Position numbers and translations under genes: made by a program. Positions 9,383 to 17,484 of a stretch of DNA of 64,000 bases are shown piece by piece. Each line of letters begins with the position of its first letter. The stretch's first letter is position 1. The DNA comes from Planococcus lenghuensis (GTDB lineage Bacteria > Bacillota > Bacilli > Bacillales_A > Planococcaceae): positions 1,344,001-1,408,000 of the forward strand of contig NZ_CP019640.1 of NCBI RefSeq assembly GCF_001999905.1, in the 5' to 3' direction. Under the pieces are notes generated by a model. That model saw only the letters and a list, made by a program, of their open reading frames with translations. It did no database searches and had not been told where the DNA came from.

Positions 9383-10156
9383 ATGAACATTTATGTATTG
9401 GTAAAACGCACATTCGACACGGAAGAAAAAATCGCAGTCTCCAACGGTAAAATCCAGGAAGACGGCGCGGAATTCATCATCAACCCATATGATGAGTATG
9501 CAGTGGAAGAAGCGATCCAGCTGCGCGATGAGCACGGCGGGGAAGTGACCGTTGTGACCGTCGGAGAAGAAGATGCAGAAAAGCAGCTGCGCACAGCGCT
9601 CGCAATGGGCGCGGATAAAGCAGTGCTGATCAACACGGAAGACGATGTGGAAGAGTCTGATCAGTATACAACAGCGCTGATTCTTGCTGAGTATCTGAAG
9701 GACAAAGATGCAGACCTGATTCTTGCAGGAAACGTGGCCATCGACGGCGGATCCGGACAAGTCGGCCCGCGGGTCGCTGAACGCCTCGGCATCAATTGCG
9801 TCACAACAATCACTGACTTTAAATACGACGGCACAAATGTGACGATCGTCCGTGACATGGAAGGTGATTCTGAAACAATCCAGACAACGCTGCCGCTTCT
9901 TGTGACAGCCCAGCAAGGTCTGAACGATCCGCGGTATCCGTCGCTTCCAGGAATCATGAAAGCGAAGAAAAAACCGCTTGAAGAACTGGAAATCGATGAC
10001 TTGGATCTAGAAGAAGACGACGTGGAACCGAAGATCGAAACGGTGGATGTCTACCTGCCGCCTGCGAAAGCAGCGGGACGGATTCTTGAAGGTGAACTGA
10101 CCGATCAGGTGGCTGAGCTGGCCAGCCTGCTGCGCAACGAAGCGAAAGTTATATAA
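9383..10156 (+). CDS. etfB: Electron transfer flavoprotein beta subunit
   Basis: 257 residues from the ATG at 9383 behind GGGAGGGAAACGTTC. It has the ETF-beta fold and signature segments (LVKRTFDTEE at the N-terminus, ILAGNVAIDGGSGQVGPRVA near 113-132 and LPGIMKAKKKP near 189). It binds AMP and pairs with EtfA to accept electrons from acyl-CoA dehydrogenases. It lies 30 bases before etfA. Confidence 0.95.
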   Translation: MNIYVLVKRTFDTEEKIAVSNGKIQEDGAEFIINPYDEYAVEEAIQLRDEHGGEVTVVTVGEEDAEKQLRTALAMGADKAVLINTEDDVEESDQYTTALILAEYLKDKDADLILAGNVAIDGGSGQVGPRVAERLGINCVTTITDFKYDGTNVTIVRDMEGDSETIQTTLPLLVTAQQGLNDPRYPSLPGIMKAKKKPLEELEIDDLDLEEDDVEPKIETVDVYLPPAKAAGRILEGELTDQVAELASLLRNEAKVI

Positions 10157-10186
10157 TCGGATTTTTATATAGGAGGGTGACTGAAT

Positions 10187-11152
10187 ATGTCGAAGAAAGT
10201 ACTGGTACTGGGTGAAGCGCGTGAAGGCGCATTACGAAACGTGTCATTTGAAGCGATTGCTGCAGCGAAGCAAGTTTCGGGTGGCGGAGAAGTGGTCGGT
10301 GTACTGATTGGAGATTCCGTGCAGGATCTGGCACAGGAACTGTCCCAGTACGGCGCAGACCGCGTCATCACTGTGGAGCATCCGCACCTGAAAACATATA
10401 CGTCTGACGGGTTCGGCCAGGCATTCATGGCGGTTGTCGAACAGGAAAATCCAGAAGGCATGGTATTTGCACATACAGCAAACGGTAAAGATCTGGCACC
10501 GAAAATCGCATCGAAACTGCAGTCCGGGCTCGTGTCGGATGTCACGGCGATTGAAGGGGAAGGCGATGATGCTGAATTCATCCGTCCGATCTACTCCGGA
10601 AAAGCGTTTGAAAAAGTGCGTGTGAAAGACGGCATTGCGTTTTTGACAATCCGTCCGAATAACATCCCGCCGCTTGAAAAAGGCGAAGGCGGCGGAGACG
10701 TCAGCTCCCTGTCCGTTGACATCACGAACCTGCGCACGATCATTCAGGATGTTGTGAGAAAATCGACGGATGGCGTGGACCTGTCCGAAGCGAAGGTCAT
10801 CGTAGCCGGCGGGCGCGGCGTTAAAAGTGCGGAAGGCTTCGAACCGCTGAAAGAACTCGCTGATCTCCTCGGCGGTGCGATCGGCGCATCCCGCGGAGCA
10901 TGTGACGCTGATTACGTCGATTACTCTCTGCAAATCGGTCAGACCGGTAAAGTTGTTACACCTGACCTTTACATCGCTGCAGGTATCTCAGGTGCCATCC
11001 AGCATCTCGCTGGAATGTCCAACTCGAAAGTAATCGTCGCCATCAATAAAGATCCGGAAGCGAACATCTTCAAAGTGGCGGATTACGGAATTGTGGGCGA
11101 CTTGTTTGAAGTCGTGCCGATGCTGACAGAAGAATTCCGCAAAATGATGTAA
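10187..11152 (+). CDS. etfA: Electron transfer flavoprotein alpha subunit
   Basis: 321 residues from the ATG at 10187 behind GGAGGGTGACTGAAT. The C-terminal FAD-binding domain is intact: [15 protein letters not shown] (about 206), [14 protein letters not shown] (about 234) and [17 protein letters not shown] (about 262). EtfAB passes electrons from fatty-acid oxidation to the quinone pool. It closes the lcfA-fadR block; a terminator follows within ten bases. Confidence 0.96.
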   Translation: MSKKVLVLGEAREGALRNVSFEAIAAAKQVSGGGEVVGVLIGDSVQDLAQELSQYGADRVITVEHPHLKTYTSDGFGQAFMAVVEQENPEGMVFAHTANGKDLAPKIASKLQSGLVSDVTAIEGEGDDAEFIRPIYSGKAFEKVRVKDGIAFLTIRPNNIPPLEKGEGGGDVSSLSVDITNLRTIIQDVVRKSTDGVDLSEAKVIVAGGRGVKSAEGFEPLKELADLLGGAIGASRGACDADYVDYSLQIGQTGKVVTPDLYIAAGISGAIQHLAGMSNSKVIVAINKDPEANIFKVADYGIVGDLFEVVPMLTEEFRKMM

Positions 11153-11159
11153 ATGATTA

Positions 11160-11197
11160 TACAGGCGGCCTGTAATTATGCAGGCTGTTTTTTTATT
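11160..11197 (+). terminator. Rho-independent terminator after etfA
   Basis: GGCCTGTAATTATGCAGGCT, with ACA/TGT as outer pairs, is followed by TTTTTTTA. Confidence 0.8.
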
Positions 11198-11215
11198 TTG
11201 GGGATGGTGGTTGAG

Positions 11216-11341
11216 TTAAAGTACACTCGCTGGTTTTTAAAATGCGTTCGCTGATTTTTAAAGTTCACTCATTGACGCTTAAAGTGCATTCACCGGACTT
11301 CAACCGTCATTCAGTCCATTTTGAAGTGGATTGGGCTTCAG
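11216..11341. repeat. Repeat island 1, block A: six 21-nt degenerate units
   Basis: Units start at 11216, 11237, 11258, 11279, 11300 and 11321, each exactly 21 bases. The consensus start is TTAAAGTGCATTCACC. Units drift from each other but keep the TTAAAG head and the central CATTC/CACTC. No gene or ribosome binding site is seen. Confidence 0.85.
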
Positions 11342-11410
11342 GGGATCAAAAATTTCTCCTAGCATGATACGGATCTGAAGTAGATAAGACGGTGCCACAG
11401 CCCATCCTAC

Positions 11411-11536
11411 TTAAAGTGTATTCGTTAGCCCTTAAAGGACACTCGCCGATTTTTAAAGTGCACTCACCAGCGCTTAAAGTGCATTCACCAGACTTCAATC
11501 GTCATTTAGTTCATCTTAAAGAGCATTCAGCTCCTG
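11411..11536. repeat. Repeat island 1, block B: six 21-nt degenerate units
   Basis: Units start at 11411, 11432, 11453, 11474, 11495 and 11516. Each corresponds by position to a unit of block A at an offset of 195 bases: unit 4 TTAAAGTGCATTCACCAGAC against TTAAAGTGCATTCACCGGAC, and unit 5 TCAATCGTCATTTAG against TCAACCGTCATTCAG. The ATCAAAAATTTCT tail after unit 6 is also shared. Open frames through it (such as 11392-11745) come from the 21-nt period, not from a gene. Confidence 0.85.
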
Positions 11537-11774
11537 AACATCAAAAATTTCTTTTAAAACGGTATCAATCTGTTCTCAATTGGACAGATTGTCACCATCT
11601 TCAACTTAGATCCATCTCTTCTACTCATAACCACCCTTCATTAAAGCTGCTCATCGGCTTGTTTTCCGCCTGGAGCAATGACACTCACATAAAGCATTTT
11701 TGCACGAGGATTAACAGAAACGAGGGGCGGGTAAAGAAGAAATAGGCAAAAAATTCGCCCGCCCAAAAACGCGG

Positions 11775-11783
11775 TGCTATAAT
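11775..11783 (+). promoter_or_regulatory. trxA extended -10 promoter element
   Basis: TGCTATAAT at 11775-11783, about 44 bases before the trxA start codon. No strong -35 is visible, which is common for extended -10 promoters. Confidence 0.6.
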
Positions 11784-11826
11784 CAGTAGGGAGAACAGGC
11801 TATATTACTCAAGGAGGAATGTTTCA

Positions 11827-12141
11827 ATGGCAATCGTAAAAGGAACAGATCAGAACTTTAAACAGGAAATTTCAGACGGTCTTGTACTTGTGGACTTCTG
11901 GGCAGCTTGGTGTGGGCCTTGTAAAATGGTCGCTCCTGTATTGGAAGAACTGAACGAAGATATGGGCGACCAGCTGAAGATCGTCAAACTCGATGTTGAC
12001 GAAAATCAGGAAACTGCCGGAAATTTCGGTATCATGTCGATTCCGACGCTTCTGCTGTTCAAAGACGGCCAGCAAGTGGATAAAGTCGTTGGCTTCCGTC
12101 CGAAAGATGCATTGGCTGATATGGTCAGCAGCCACGCATAA
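11827..12141 (+). CDS. trxA: Thioredoxin
   Basis: 104 residues from the ATG at 11827 behind AAGGAGGAATGTTTCA. The active site WCGPC lies at about residues 29-33, with the cis-proline motif [10 protein letters not shown] near 73. It is the general cytoplasmic disulfide reductase. It is monocistronic here, between the repeat island and a terminator. Length and sequence are standard. Confidence 0.97.
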   Translation: MAIVKGTDQNFKQEISDGLVLVDFWAAWCGPCKMVAPVLEELNEDMGDQLKIVKLDVDENQETAGNFGIMSIPTLLLFKDGQQVDKVVGFRPKDALADMVSSHA

Positions 12142-12150
12142 TAATGTCTG

Positions 12151-12183
12151 AACCGGGTCCCGTGAAGGTGCCCGGTTTTTTTA
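12151..12183 (+). terminator. Rho-independent terminator after trxA
   Basis: ACCGGG and CCCGGT arms with an imperfect centre, followed by TTTTTTT. Confidence 0.85.
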
Positions 12184-12252
12184 TCGCATATCGATCAACA
12201 CGATCATCCCTTGGGAATGAAACAACAAGATCTGCAAATAAGGTGATAAAAG

Positions 12253-14046
12253 ATGAATGAATGGATCAAAAATAAGCTGTCCGTGCTGCCCGATCAGCCG
12301 GGCTGTTATTTAATGAAAGACCGGCAAGGCACGATTATTTATGTCGGGAAGGCGAAAGTGCTGAAAAACCGGGTACGTTCTTATTTTACCGGCAGCCATG
12401 ATGCCAAGACGCAGCGGCTGGTCGGTGAAATCGAGGATTTCGAATATATTGTAACATCATCGAATATCGAGGCGCTGATTCTTGAACTGAACCTGATCAA
12501 AAAGCATGATCCGAAATACAATATCATGCTGAAAGACGATAAATCGTATCCATATATTAAAATTACAGCAGAGCGGCATCCGAAACTGATCACGACCCGG
12601 CAAGTCAAAAAAGACAAAGGGAAATATTTCGGGCCGTATCCGAATGCCTATGCAGCCAATGAAACGAAAAAACTCCTCGACCGGCTATACCCGCTCCGCA
12701 AATGCCATACACTGCCGGATAAGGAATGCCTTTATTACCACATCGGCCAATGCATGGCGCCGTGCATCCATCCGGTCGAAAAAGAAACGTACCAGGAAAT
12801 GATCGATGAGATCACGAAGTTCCTGAACGGCGGCTTCCAGGATGTTAAAAAAGACCTGACTGAAAAAATGCGGCTTGCCTCTGAGAACCTGGAGTTTGAG
12901 CGGGCGAAAGAGTACCGCGATCAGATTGCGCATATTGAAACGGTAATGGAAAAGCAGAAGATGGCGATGAACGATTTCACAAACAGGGATGTCTTTGGAT
13001 ATGCAGTTGATAAAGGGTGGATGTGCGTTCAGGTGTTTTTCGTGCGGCAAGGTAAATTGATTGAACGGGACGCCTCGATGTTTCCGCTTTACCGCGATCC
13101 CGAAGATGAATTCATGACATTCCTTGGCCAGTTTTATGAGAAGCCGAACCATGTGAAGCCGAAAGAGATTTTCCTTCCGCCTGGAACAGATGCCGACCTG
13201 GCAGGCGAATTGCTTGATGTGCGGGTATCTGTACCGCAACGGGGAAAAAAGAAAGACTTGGTGGACTTGGCCGTGAAGAATGCACAAATCGCCGTCCGGG
13301 AAAAATTCCAGCTGATTGAACGGCAGGAACAGCGGACGGTCGGTGCCTGTGAAGAACTCGGAGAAGCGTTGAACATCGCAGTCCCGCTTCGGATTGAAGC
13401 GTTCGACAATTCGCATATTCAAGGGGCGGATGCCGTATCGGCGATGGTGACGTTTGTCGACGGCCGGCCGTCCAAGAAAGATTACCGCAAGTACAAAACG
13501 CGGAGCGGTGCTAAACCGGATGATTACGAAGCGATGCGTGAAGTCATCCGGCGCCGCTACTCCCGGGTGCTGCGTGAAGACCTGGCATTGCCGGACCTTA
13601 TCGTCATCGATGGCGGGAAAGGCCAGATGGAAGCGGCGCGTGAAGTGCTTGAAGATGAGCTCGGTCTTGAAATTCCGATTGCAGGGCTGGCGAAGGATGC
13701 AAAACACCAGACGGCCCAGCTGTTATTCGGCTTCCCGGCCGAAGTGGTTCCGCTTCCGCGCACGAGTGAAGCATTTTATATGCTGCAGCGGATTCAGGAC
13801 GAAGTGCACCGCTTTGCAATCACGTTCCACCGCCAATTGCGGGGCAAAGGATCGATTACTTCTGTGCTGGATGAACTGCCGGGCGTTGGACCGAAACGGA
13901 AAAAGCAGTTGTTGAAGCATTTCGGTTCTGTCAAAAAAATCAGGGAAGCAACGGCGGAAGATTTCCAGAAAGCCGGCATGCCCGCCGGTGTCGCAACAGC
14001 AATTGAAGCGCATTTCCATTCCGGTAATACGCAGCAAGAAGGGTGA
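12253..14046 (+). CDS. uvrC: Excinuclease ABC subunit C
   Basis: 597 residues from the ATG at 12253 behind AAGGTGATAAAAG. The N-terminal GIY-YIG nuclease is present ([20 protein letters not shown], residues about 17-37). A UVR helix pair lies near 205-238, the RNase-H-like 5' incision domain includes [18 protein letters not shown] near 380, and C-terminal helix-hairpin-helix motifs lie at 555-590. It makes both incisions in nucleotide excision repair with UvrAB. Order trxA-uvrC-sdhC is the usual Bacillales one. Confidence 0.97.
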   Translation: MNEWIKNKLSVLPDQPGCYLMKDRQGTIIYVGKAKVLKNRVRSYFTGSHDAKTQRLVGEIEDFEYIVTSSNIEALILELNLIKKHDPKYNIMLKDDKSYPYIKITAERHPKLITTRQVKKDKGKYFGPYPNAYAANETKKLLDRLYPLRKCHTLPDKECLYYHIGQCMAPCIHPVEKETYQEMIDEITKFLNGGFQDVKKDLTEKMRLASENLEFERAKEYRDQIAHIETVMEKQKMAMNDFTNRDVFGYAVDKGWMCVQVFFVRQGKLIERDASMFPLYRDPEDEFMTFLGQFYEKPNHVKPKEIFLPPGTDADLAGELLDVRVSVPQRGKKKDLVDLAVKNAQIAVREKFQLIERQEQRTVGACEELGEALNIAVPLRIEAFDNSHIQGADAVSAMVTFVDGRPSKKDYRKYKTRSGAKPDDYEAMREVIRRRYSRVLREDLALPDLIVIDGGKGQMEAAREVLEDELGLEIPIAGLAKDAKHQTAQLLFGFPAEVVPLPRTSEAFYMLQRIQDEVHRFAITFHRQLRGKGSITSVLDELPGVGPKRKKQLLKHFGSVKKIREATAEDFQKAGMPAGVATAIEAHFHSGNTQQEG

Positions 14047-14098
14047 CCGTCCGCTGTTTATCCGCGTTATGCGGGCAGTGCAAAAGTTCAGGGTCGCC

Positions 14099-14239
14099 TT
14101 GACGCTCCTGTACGGGGGGAGTACAATAAAACTGTCATAATTTTGTATGATGATAGACGGTGCAGCGGTCAGGGGAAGACCGGCAGAACAAGCCGCCCCT
14201 GCTGCTGCCGATTTTATTGTGCCGAGAGGGGGAAAAGCT
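14099..14239 (+). promoter_or_regulatory. sdhCAB promoter and leader
   Basis: TTGACG (14099-14104), 17-base spacer, TACAAT (14122-14127). The leader of about 105 bases contains an inverted repeat (GCAGC..CAGGGG against CCCCTG..GCTGC, about 14160-14208) upstream of GAGAGGGGGAAAAG, the sdhC ribosome binding site. In B. subtilis this leader is an sRNA target (FsrA); whether that holds here cannot be seen. Confidence 0.65.
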
Positions 14240-14848
14240 TTGACTACACATCGTGAATTTCTTTTGAAACGTCTTCATTCATTGCTGGGAATCATCCCGG
14301 TAGGCATCTTCCTGACACAGCATTTGTTCGTCAACAACTTTGCTGTCCGGGGACCGGAAGCATTTGAAGCCGGTGCTCATTTCCTGGAGAGTCTGCCATT
14401 CCGGATTTTTCTTGAAATCTTCGTGATTTTCCTGCCATTGTTGTTCCATGCATTTTATGGCCTCTACATAGCATTCACGGCGAAAAACAATCCGGGCGAG
14501 TATGGTTATCTCCGCAACTGGGCATTCGTACTGCAGCGTTACACGGGCGTCTTCCTTGTAATCTTTATTGCATGGCACGTCTATGAAACACGCATTCAGG
14601 CGGCATTCGGCGCAGAAGTCAATTTTGAAATGATGGCAGAAATTCTGTCGAACCCGTTCATGGTCGCATTCTATGTACTGGGTGTCCTGACGGCAACATT
14701 CCATTTTTCAAACGGAATCTGGTCATTCCTCGTCAGATGGGGAATCACACAGTCACCGGGCTCACAGCGCGTGGCAACAGCTGTTACGATGCTGTTCTTC
14801 GTTGTACTGTCGATTATCGGCGTACAGGCTGTGTTCGCATTCGTCTAA
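14240..14848 (+). CDS. sdhC: Succinate dehydrogenase cytochrome b558 subunit
   Basis: 202 residues from TTG at 14240, chosen because GAGGGGG lies 9-10 bases upstream and the product then begins MTTHREFLLKRLHSLLG, as in Bacillus SdhC. A longer frame from 14147 would run through the promoter leader. Five transmembrane segments and conserved histidines (RLHSLLG, TQHLF, FHAFYG, AWHVYE) fit the di-haem membrane anchor of the menaquinone-reducing enzyme. It is first in sdhCAB. Confidence 0.95.
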   Translation: MTTHREFLLKRLHSLLGIIPVGIFLTQHLFVNNFAVRGPEAFEAGAHFLESLPFRIFLEIFVIFLPLLFHAFYGLYIAFTAKNNPGEYGYLRNWAFVLQRYTGVFLVIFIAWHVYETRIQAAFGAEVNFEMMAEILSNPFMVAFYVLGVLTATFHFSNGIWSFLVRWGITQSPGSQRVATAVTMLFFVVLSIIGVQAVFAFV

Positions 14849-14898
14849 ACACGGCGCAAAATTAGTTCTTGGGAAATGAAAGAGGAGTGAGAAGTTAA

Positions 14899-16647
14899 AT
14901 GGCGAAAGGCAAGTTAATCGTTGTCGGCGGAGGCCTCGCAGGTTCAATGGCAACTGTGCGGGCTGCTGAAGCCGGCACACAAGTAGATTTGTTTTCACTG
15001 GTTCCGATAAAGCGCTCACACTCTGTATGCGCACAGGGCGGCATCAATGGCGCAGTAAATACAAAAGGGGAAGGCGACTCCCCCGATATTCACTTTGACG
15101 ACACGGTATACGGCGGTGACTTTTTAGCGAATCAGCCACCGGTTAAGGCGATGACGGATGCAGCTCCGGCGATTATCCGATTGCTGGACCGCATGGGCGT
15201 CATGTTCAACCGGACACCGGAGGGACTGCTCGATTTCCGCCGTTTCGGCGGAACGCTTCACCACCGGACGGCATTTGCAGGCGCGACTACAGGCCAGCAG
15301 CTCTTGTACGCAATCGAAGAGCAGGTGCGCCGGCAGGAAGTGAATGGGCTTGTAACAAAATATGAAGGCTGGGAATTCCTCGGAATCATCCTGGACGACG
15401 ACGGAAAAGCGCGCGGAATTGCGGCTCAGAACTTGAAGTCCATGGAGATCCAGACATTCCGCGCCGATGCAGTGATCATGGCAACTGGCGGACCGGGGAT
15501 CATCTTCGGAAAATCCACGAACTCCATCATCAATACCGGATCGGCAGCTTCCATTGTTTATCAGCAGGGTGCCTATTACGCAAACGGTGAATTCATCCAA
15601 ATCCACCCGACAGCCATTCCGGGAGACGACAAGCTCCGGCTCATGTCGGAATCGGCCCGTGGTGAAGGCGGGCGGATCTGGACGTATAAGGACGGCAAAC
15701 CGTGGTATTTCCTGGAAGAGAAGTATCCGGCTTACGGAAACCTGGTGCCGCGTGACATCGCGACCCGGGAAATTTTCGATGTGTGTGTAAACCAGAAGCT
15801 CGGCATCAATGGTGAGAACATGGTCTACCTGGATCTCTCGCATAAAGACCCGAAAGTGCTGGATCTCAAACTCGGCGGCATCATCGAGATTTATGAGAAA
15901 TTCACAGGCGACGATCCGCGTAAAGTGCCGATGAAGATCTTCCCGGCTGTGCATTATTCAATGGGCGGTCTGTGGGTCGATTACGATCAGATGACGAACA
16001 TCCCTGGCTTGTTCGCTGCCGGTGAATGTGATTATTCACAGCACGGAGCAAACCGCCTGGGCGCTAACTCGCTCTTATCCGCCATTTACGCAGGCATGGT
16101 AGCAGGACCGAACGCGATAGAATACATTAAAGGGCTTGATGTGCTGGCTGAAGATCTGCCGACGGATATCTTTGACCGCAAACAAGCGGAAGAAGAAGCG
16201 AAGTGGGAGCATATCATGGGCATGAACGGCACAGAAAACGCTTATGTGATCCATAAGGAACTCGGCGAGTGGATGACGGACAATGTGACAGTTGTGCGCT
16301 ACAATGATAAACTGAAGGCGACGGATGAAAAAATCGTCGAACTTCTGGAACGCTATGAAAACATCAATATTCTTGATACACAGCGCTGGAGCAACCAGGG
16401 TGCCATGTTTACCCGGCAGCTGAAAAATATGCTGCTGCTCGCACGCGTCATCACACAAGGTGCGTTGAACCGGAATGAGAGCCGAGGCGCTCACTTCAAA
16501 CCGGATTTCCCTGAACGTAATGACGCCGAGTGGCTGAAGACGACGATGGCGAAATTCGACGGTGAGAGTGCGCCGATCTTCCATTATGAAGAAGTGGACA
16601 TCTCCCTGATTCCGCCGCGCAAGCGCGACTACTCTGCAAAATCATAA
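14899..16647 (+). CDS. sdhA: Succinate dehydrogenase flavoprotein subunit
   Basis: 582 residues from the ATG at 14899 behind AAGAGGAGTGAGAAGTTAA. It has the N-terminal FAD-binding GGGLAGSMATVRAAEAG, the covalent-FAD histidine region SHSVCAQGGINGA (about 40), HRTAFAGATTG (about 119) and the substrate-site IHPTAIPG (about 235). It oxidises succinate to fumarate in the TCA cycle and respiratory chain. Length is normal for the Bacillus-type enzyme. Confidence 0.97.
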   Translation: MAKGKLIVVGGGLAGSMATVRAAEAGTQVDLFSLVPIKRSHSVCAQGGINGAVNTKGEGDSPDIHFDDTVYGGDFLANQPPVKAMTDAAPAIIRLLDRMGVMFNRTPEGLLDFRRFGGTLHHRTAFAGATTGQQLLYAIEEQVRRQEVNGLVTKYEGWEFLGIILDDDGKARGIAAQNLKSMEIQTFRADAVIMATGGPGIIFGKSTNSIINTGSAASIVYQQGAYYANGEFIQIHPTAIPGDDKLRLMSESARGEGGRIWTYKDGKPWYFLEEKYPAYGNLVPRDIATREIFDVCVNQKLGINGENMVYLDLSHKDPKVLDLKLGGIIEIYEKFTGDDPRKVPMKIFPAVHYSMGGLWVDYDQMTNIPGLFAAGECDYSQHGANRLGANSLLSAIYAGMVAGPNAIEYIKGLDVLAEDLPTDIFDRKQAEEEAKWEHIMGMNGTENAYVIHKELGEWMTDNVTVVRYNDKLKATDEKIVELLERYENINILDTQRWSNQGAMFTRQLKNMLLLARVITQGALNRNESRGAHFKPDFPERNDAEWLKTTMAKFDGESAPIFHYEEVDISLIPPRKRDYSAKS

Positions 16648-16669
16648 AACAGGAAGGAGTCCTTGAATC

Positions 16670-17440
16670 ATGGCTGAAGCAGCTAAAACGGTCATTTTTG
16701 AAATCGAACGGCGCAACGGAACTGACGAAGAGTCATACTGGGAATCGTTCGAAGTACCATACCGTGCAAACATGAACGTTATTTCTGCGCTCATGGAAAT
16801 CCGCCGGAATCCGGTGAACCGGGACGGCAAAGTGACGACACCGGTTGCATGGGACATGAGCTGTCTCGAGGAAGTGTGCGGCGCCTGTTCCATGGTCATC
16901 AACGGCCGGGCCCGCCAATCTTGTACAGCGCTCGTGGATCAGCTTGAACAGCCGATCCGCCTGCAGCCGATGAAGACATTCCCGGTTACCCGCGACCTGA
17001 TCATCGATCGCAGCCGTATGTTCGACTCACTGAAAAAAGTAAAAGCATGGGTGCCGATCGACGGAACGTATGACCTTGGAGAAGGTCCGCGTATGCCGGA
17101 ACAGAAGCGCCAATGGGCATATGAACTGTCCAAGTGCATGACATGCGGCGTATGCCTCGAAGCGTGCCCGAACGTCAACGAAAAATCGGACTTCATCGGT
17201 GCAGCGCCGATTTCACAGGTTCGCCTGTTTAATGCGCATCCGACAGGTTCCATGAATAAAGATGAGCGCATCAATGCGCTGATCACAGATGGCGGCCTGC
17301 AGGGCTGCGGCAACTCGCAGAACTGTGTGGAATCTTGCCCGAAAGGCATTCCGCTTACAACTTCCATCGCTGCAATGAACCGGGCAGCTACGGTTCAGAT
17401 GTTCCGTAACTTCTTCGGAAGCGACAGCATGGTAGATTAA
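16670..17440 (+). CDS. sdhB: Succinate dehydrogenase iron-sulfur subunit
   Basis: 256 residues from the ATG at 16670 behind AGGAAGGAGTCC. It has the [2Fe-2S] ligands in CLEEVCGACSMVINGRARQSC-type arrangement (about 64-84), and a ferredoxin-like C-terminal domain with CMTCGVCLEACP (about 155) and CGNSQNCVESCPKG (about 210). It relays electrons from SdhA to SdhC. A terminator ends the operon 12 bases later. Confidence 0.97.
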   Translation: MAEAAKTVIFEIERRNGTDEESYWESFEVPYRANMNVISALMEIRRNPVNRDGKVTTPVAWDMSCLEEVCGACSMVINGRARQSCTALVDQLEQPIRLQPMKTFPVTRDLIIDRSRMFDSLKKVKAWVPIDGTYDLGEGPRMPEQKRQWAYELSKCMTCGVCLEACPNVNEKSDFIGAAPISQVRLFNAHPTGSMNKDERINALITDGGLQGCGNSQNCVESCPKGIPLTTSIAAMNRAATVQMFRNFFGSDSMVD

Positions 17441-17451
17441 GTAAAAAGAGA

Positions 17452-17476
17452 ACCCCGTGAAAACGGGGTTTTTTAT
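17452..17476 (+). terminator. Rho-independent terminator after sdhB
   Basis: AACCCCGT-GAAA-ACGGGGTT with a TTTTTTAT tail. Confidence 0.9.
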
Positions 17477-17484
17477 CGTTTTAG

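Noticed and set aside
11392-11745. 117-residue open frame between etfA and trxA
   Set aside because: It runs through the 21-nt repeats, where a period divisible by three keeps frames open. There is no ribosome binding site and the product (KVHSP-type repeats) has no gene-like features.
12685-13707. 340-residue minus-strand frame
   Set aside because: It is the antisense shadow of uvrC in GC-rich coding sequence, with no start signal.
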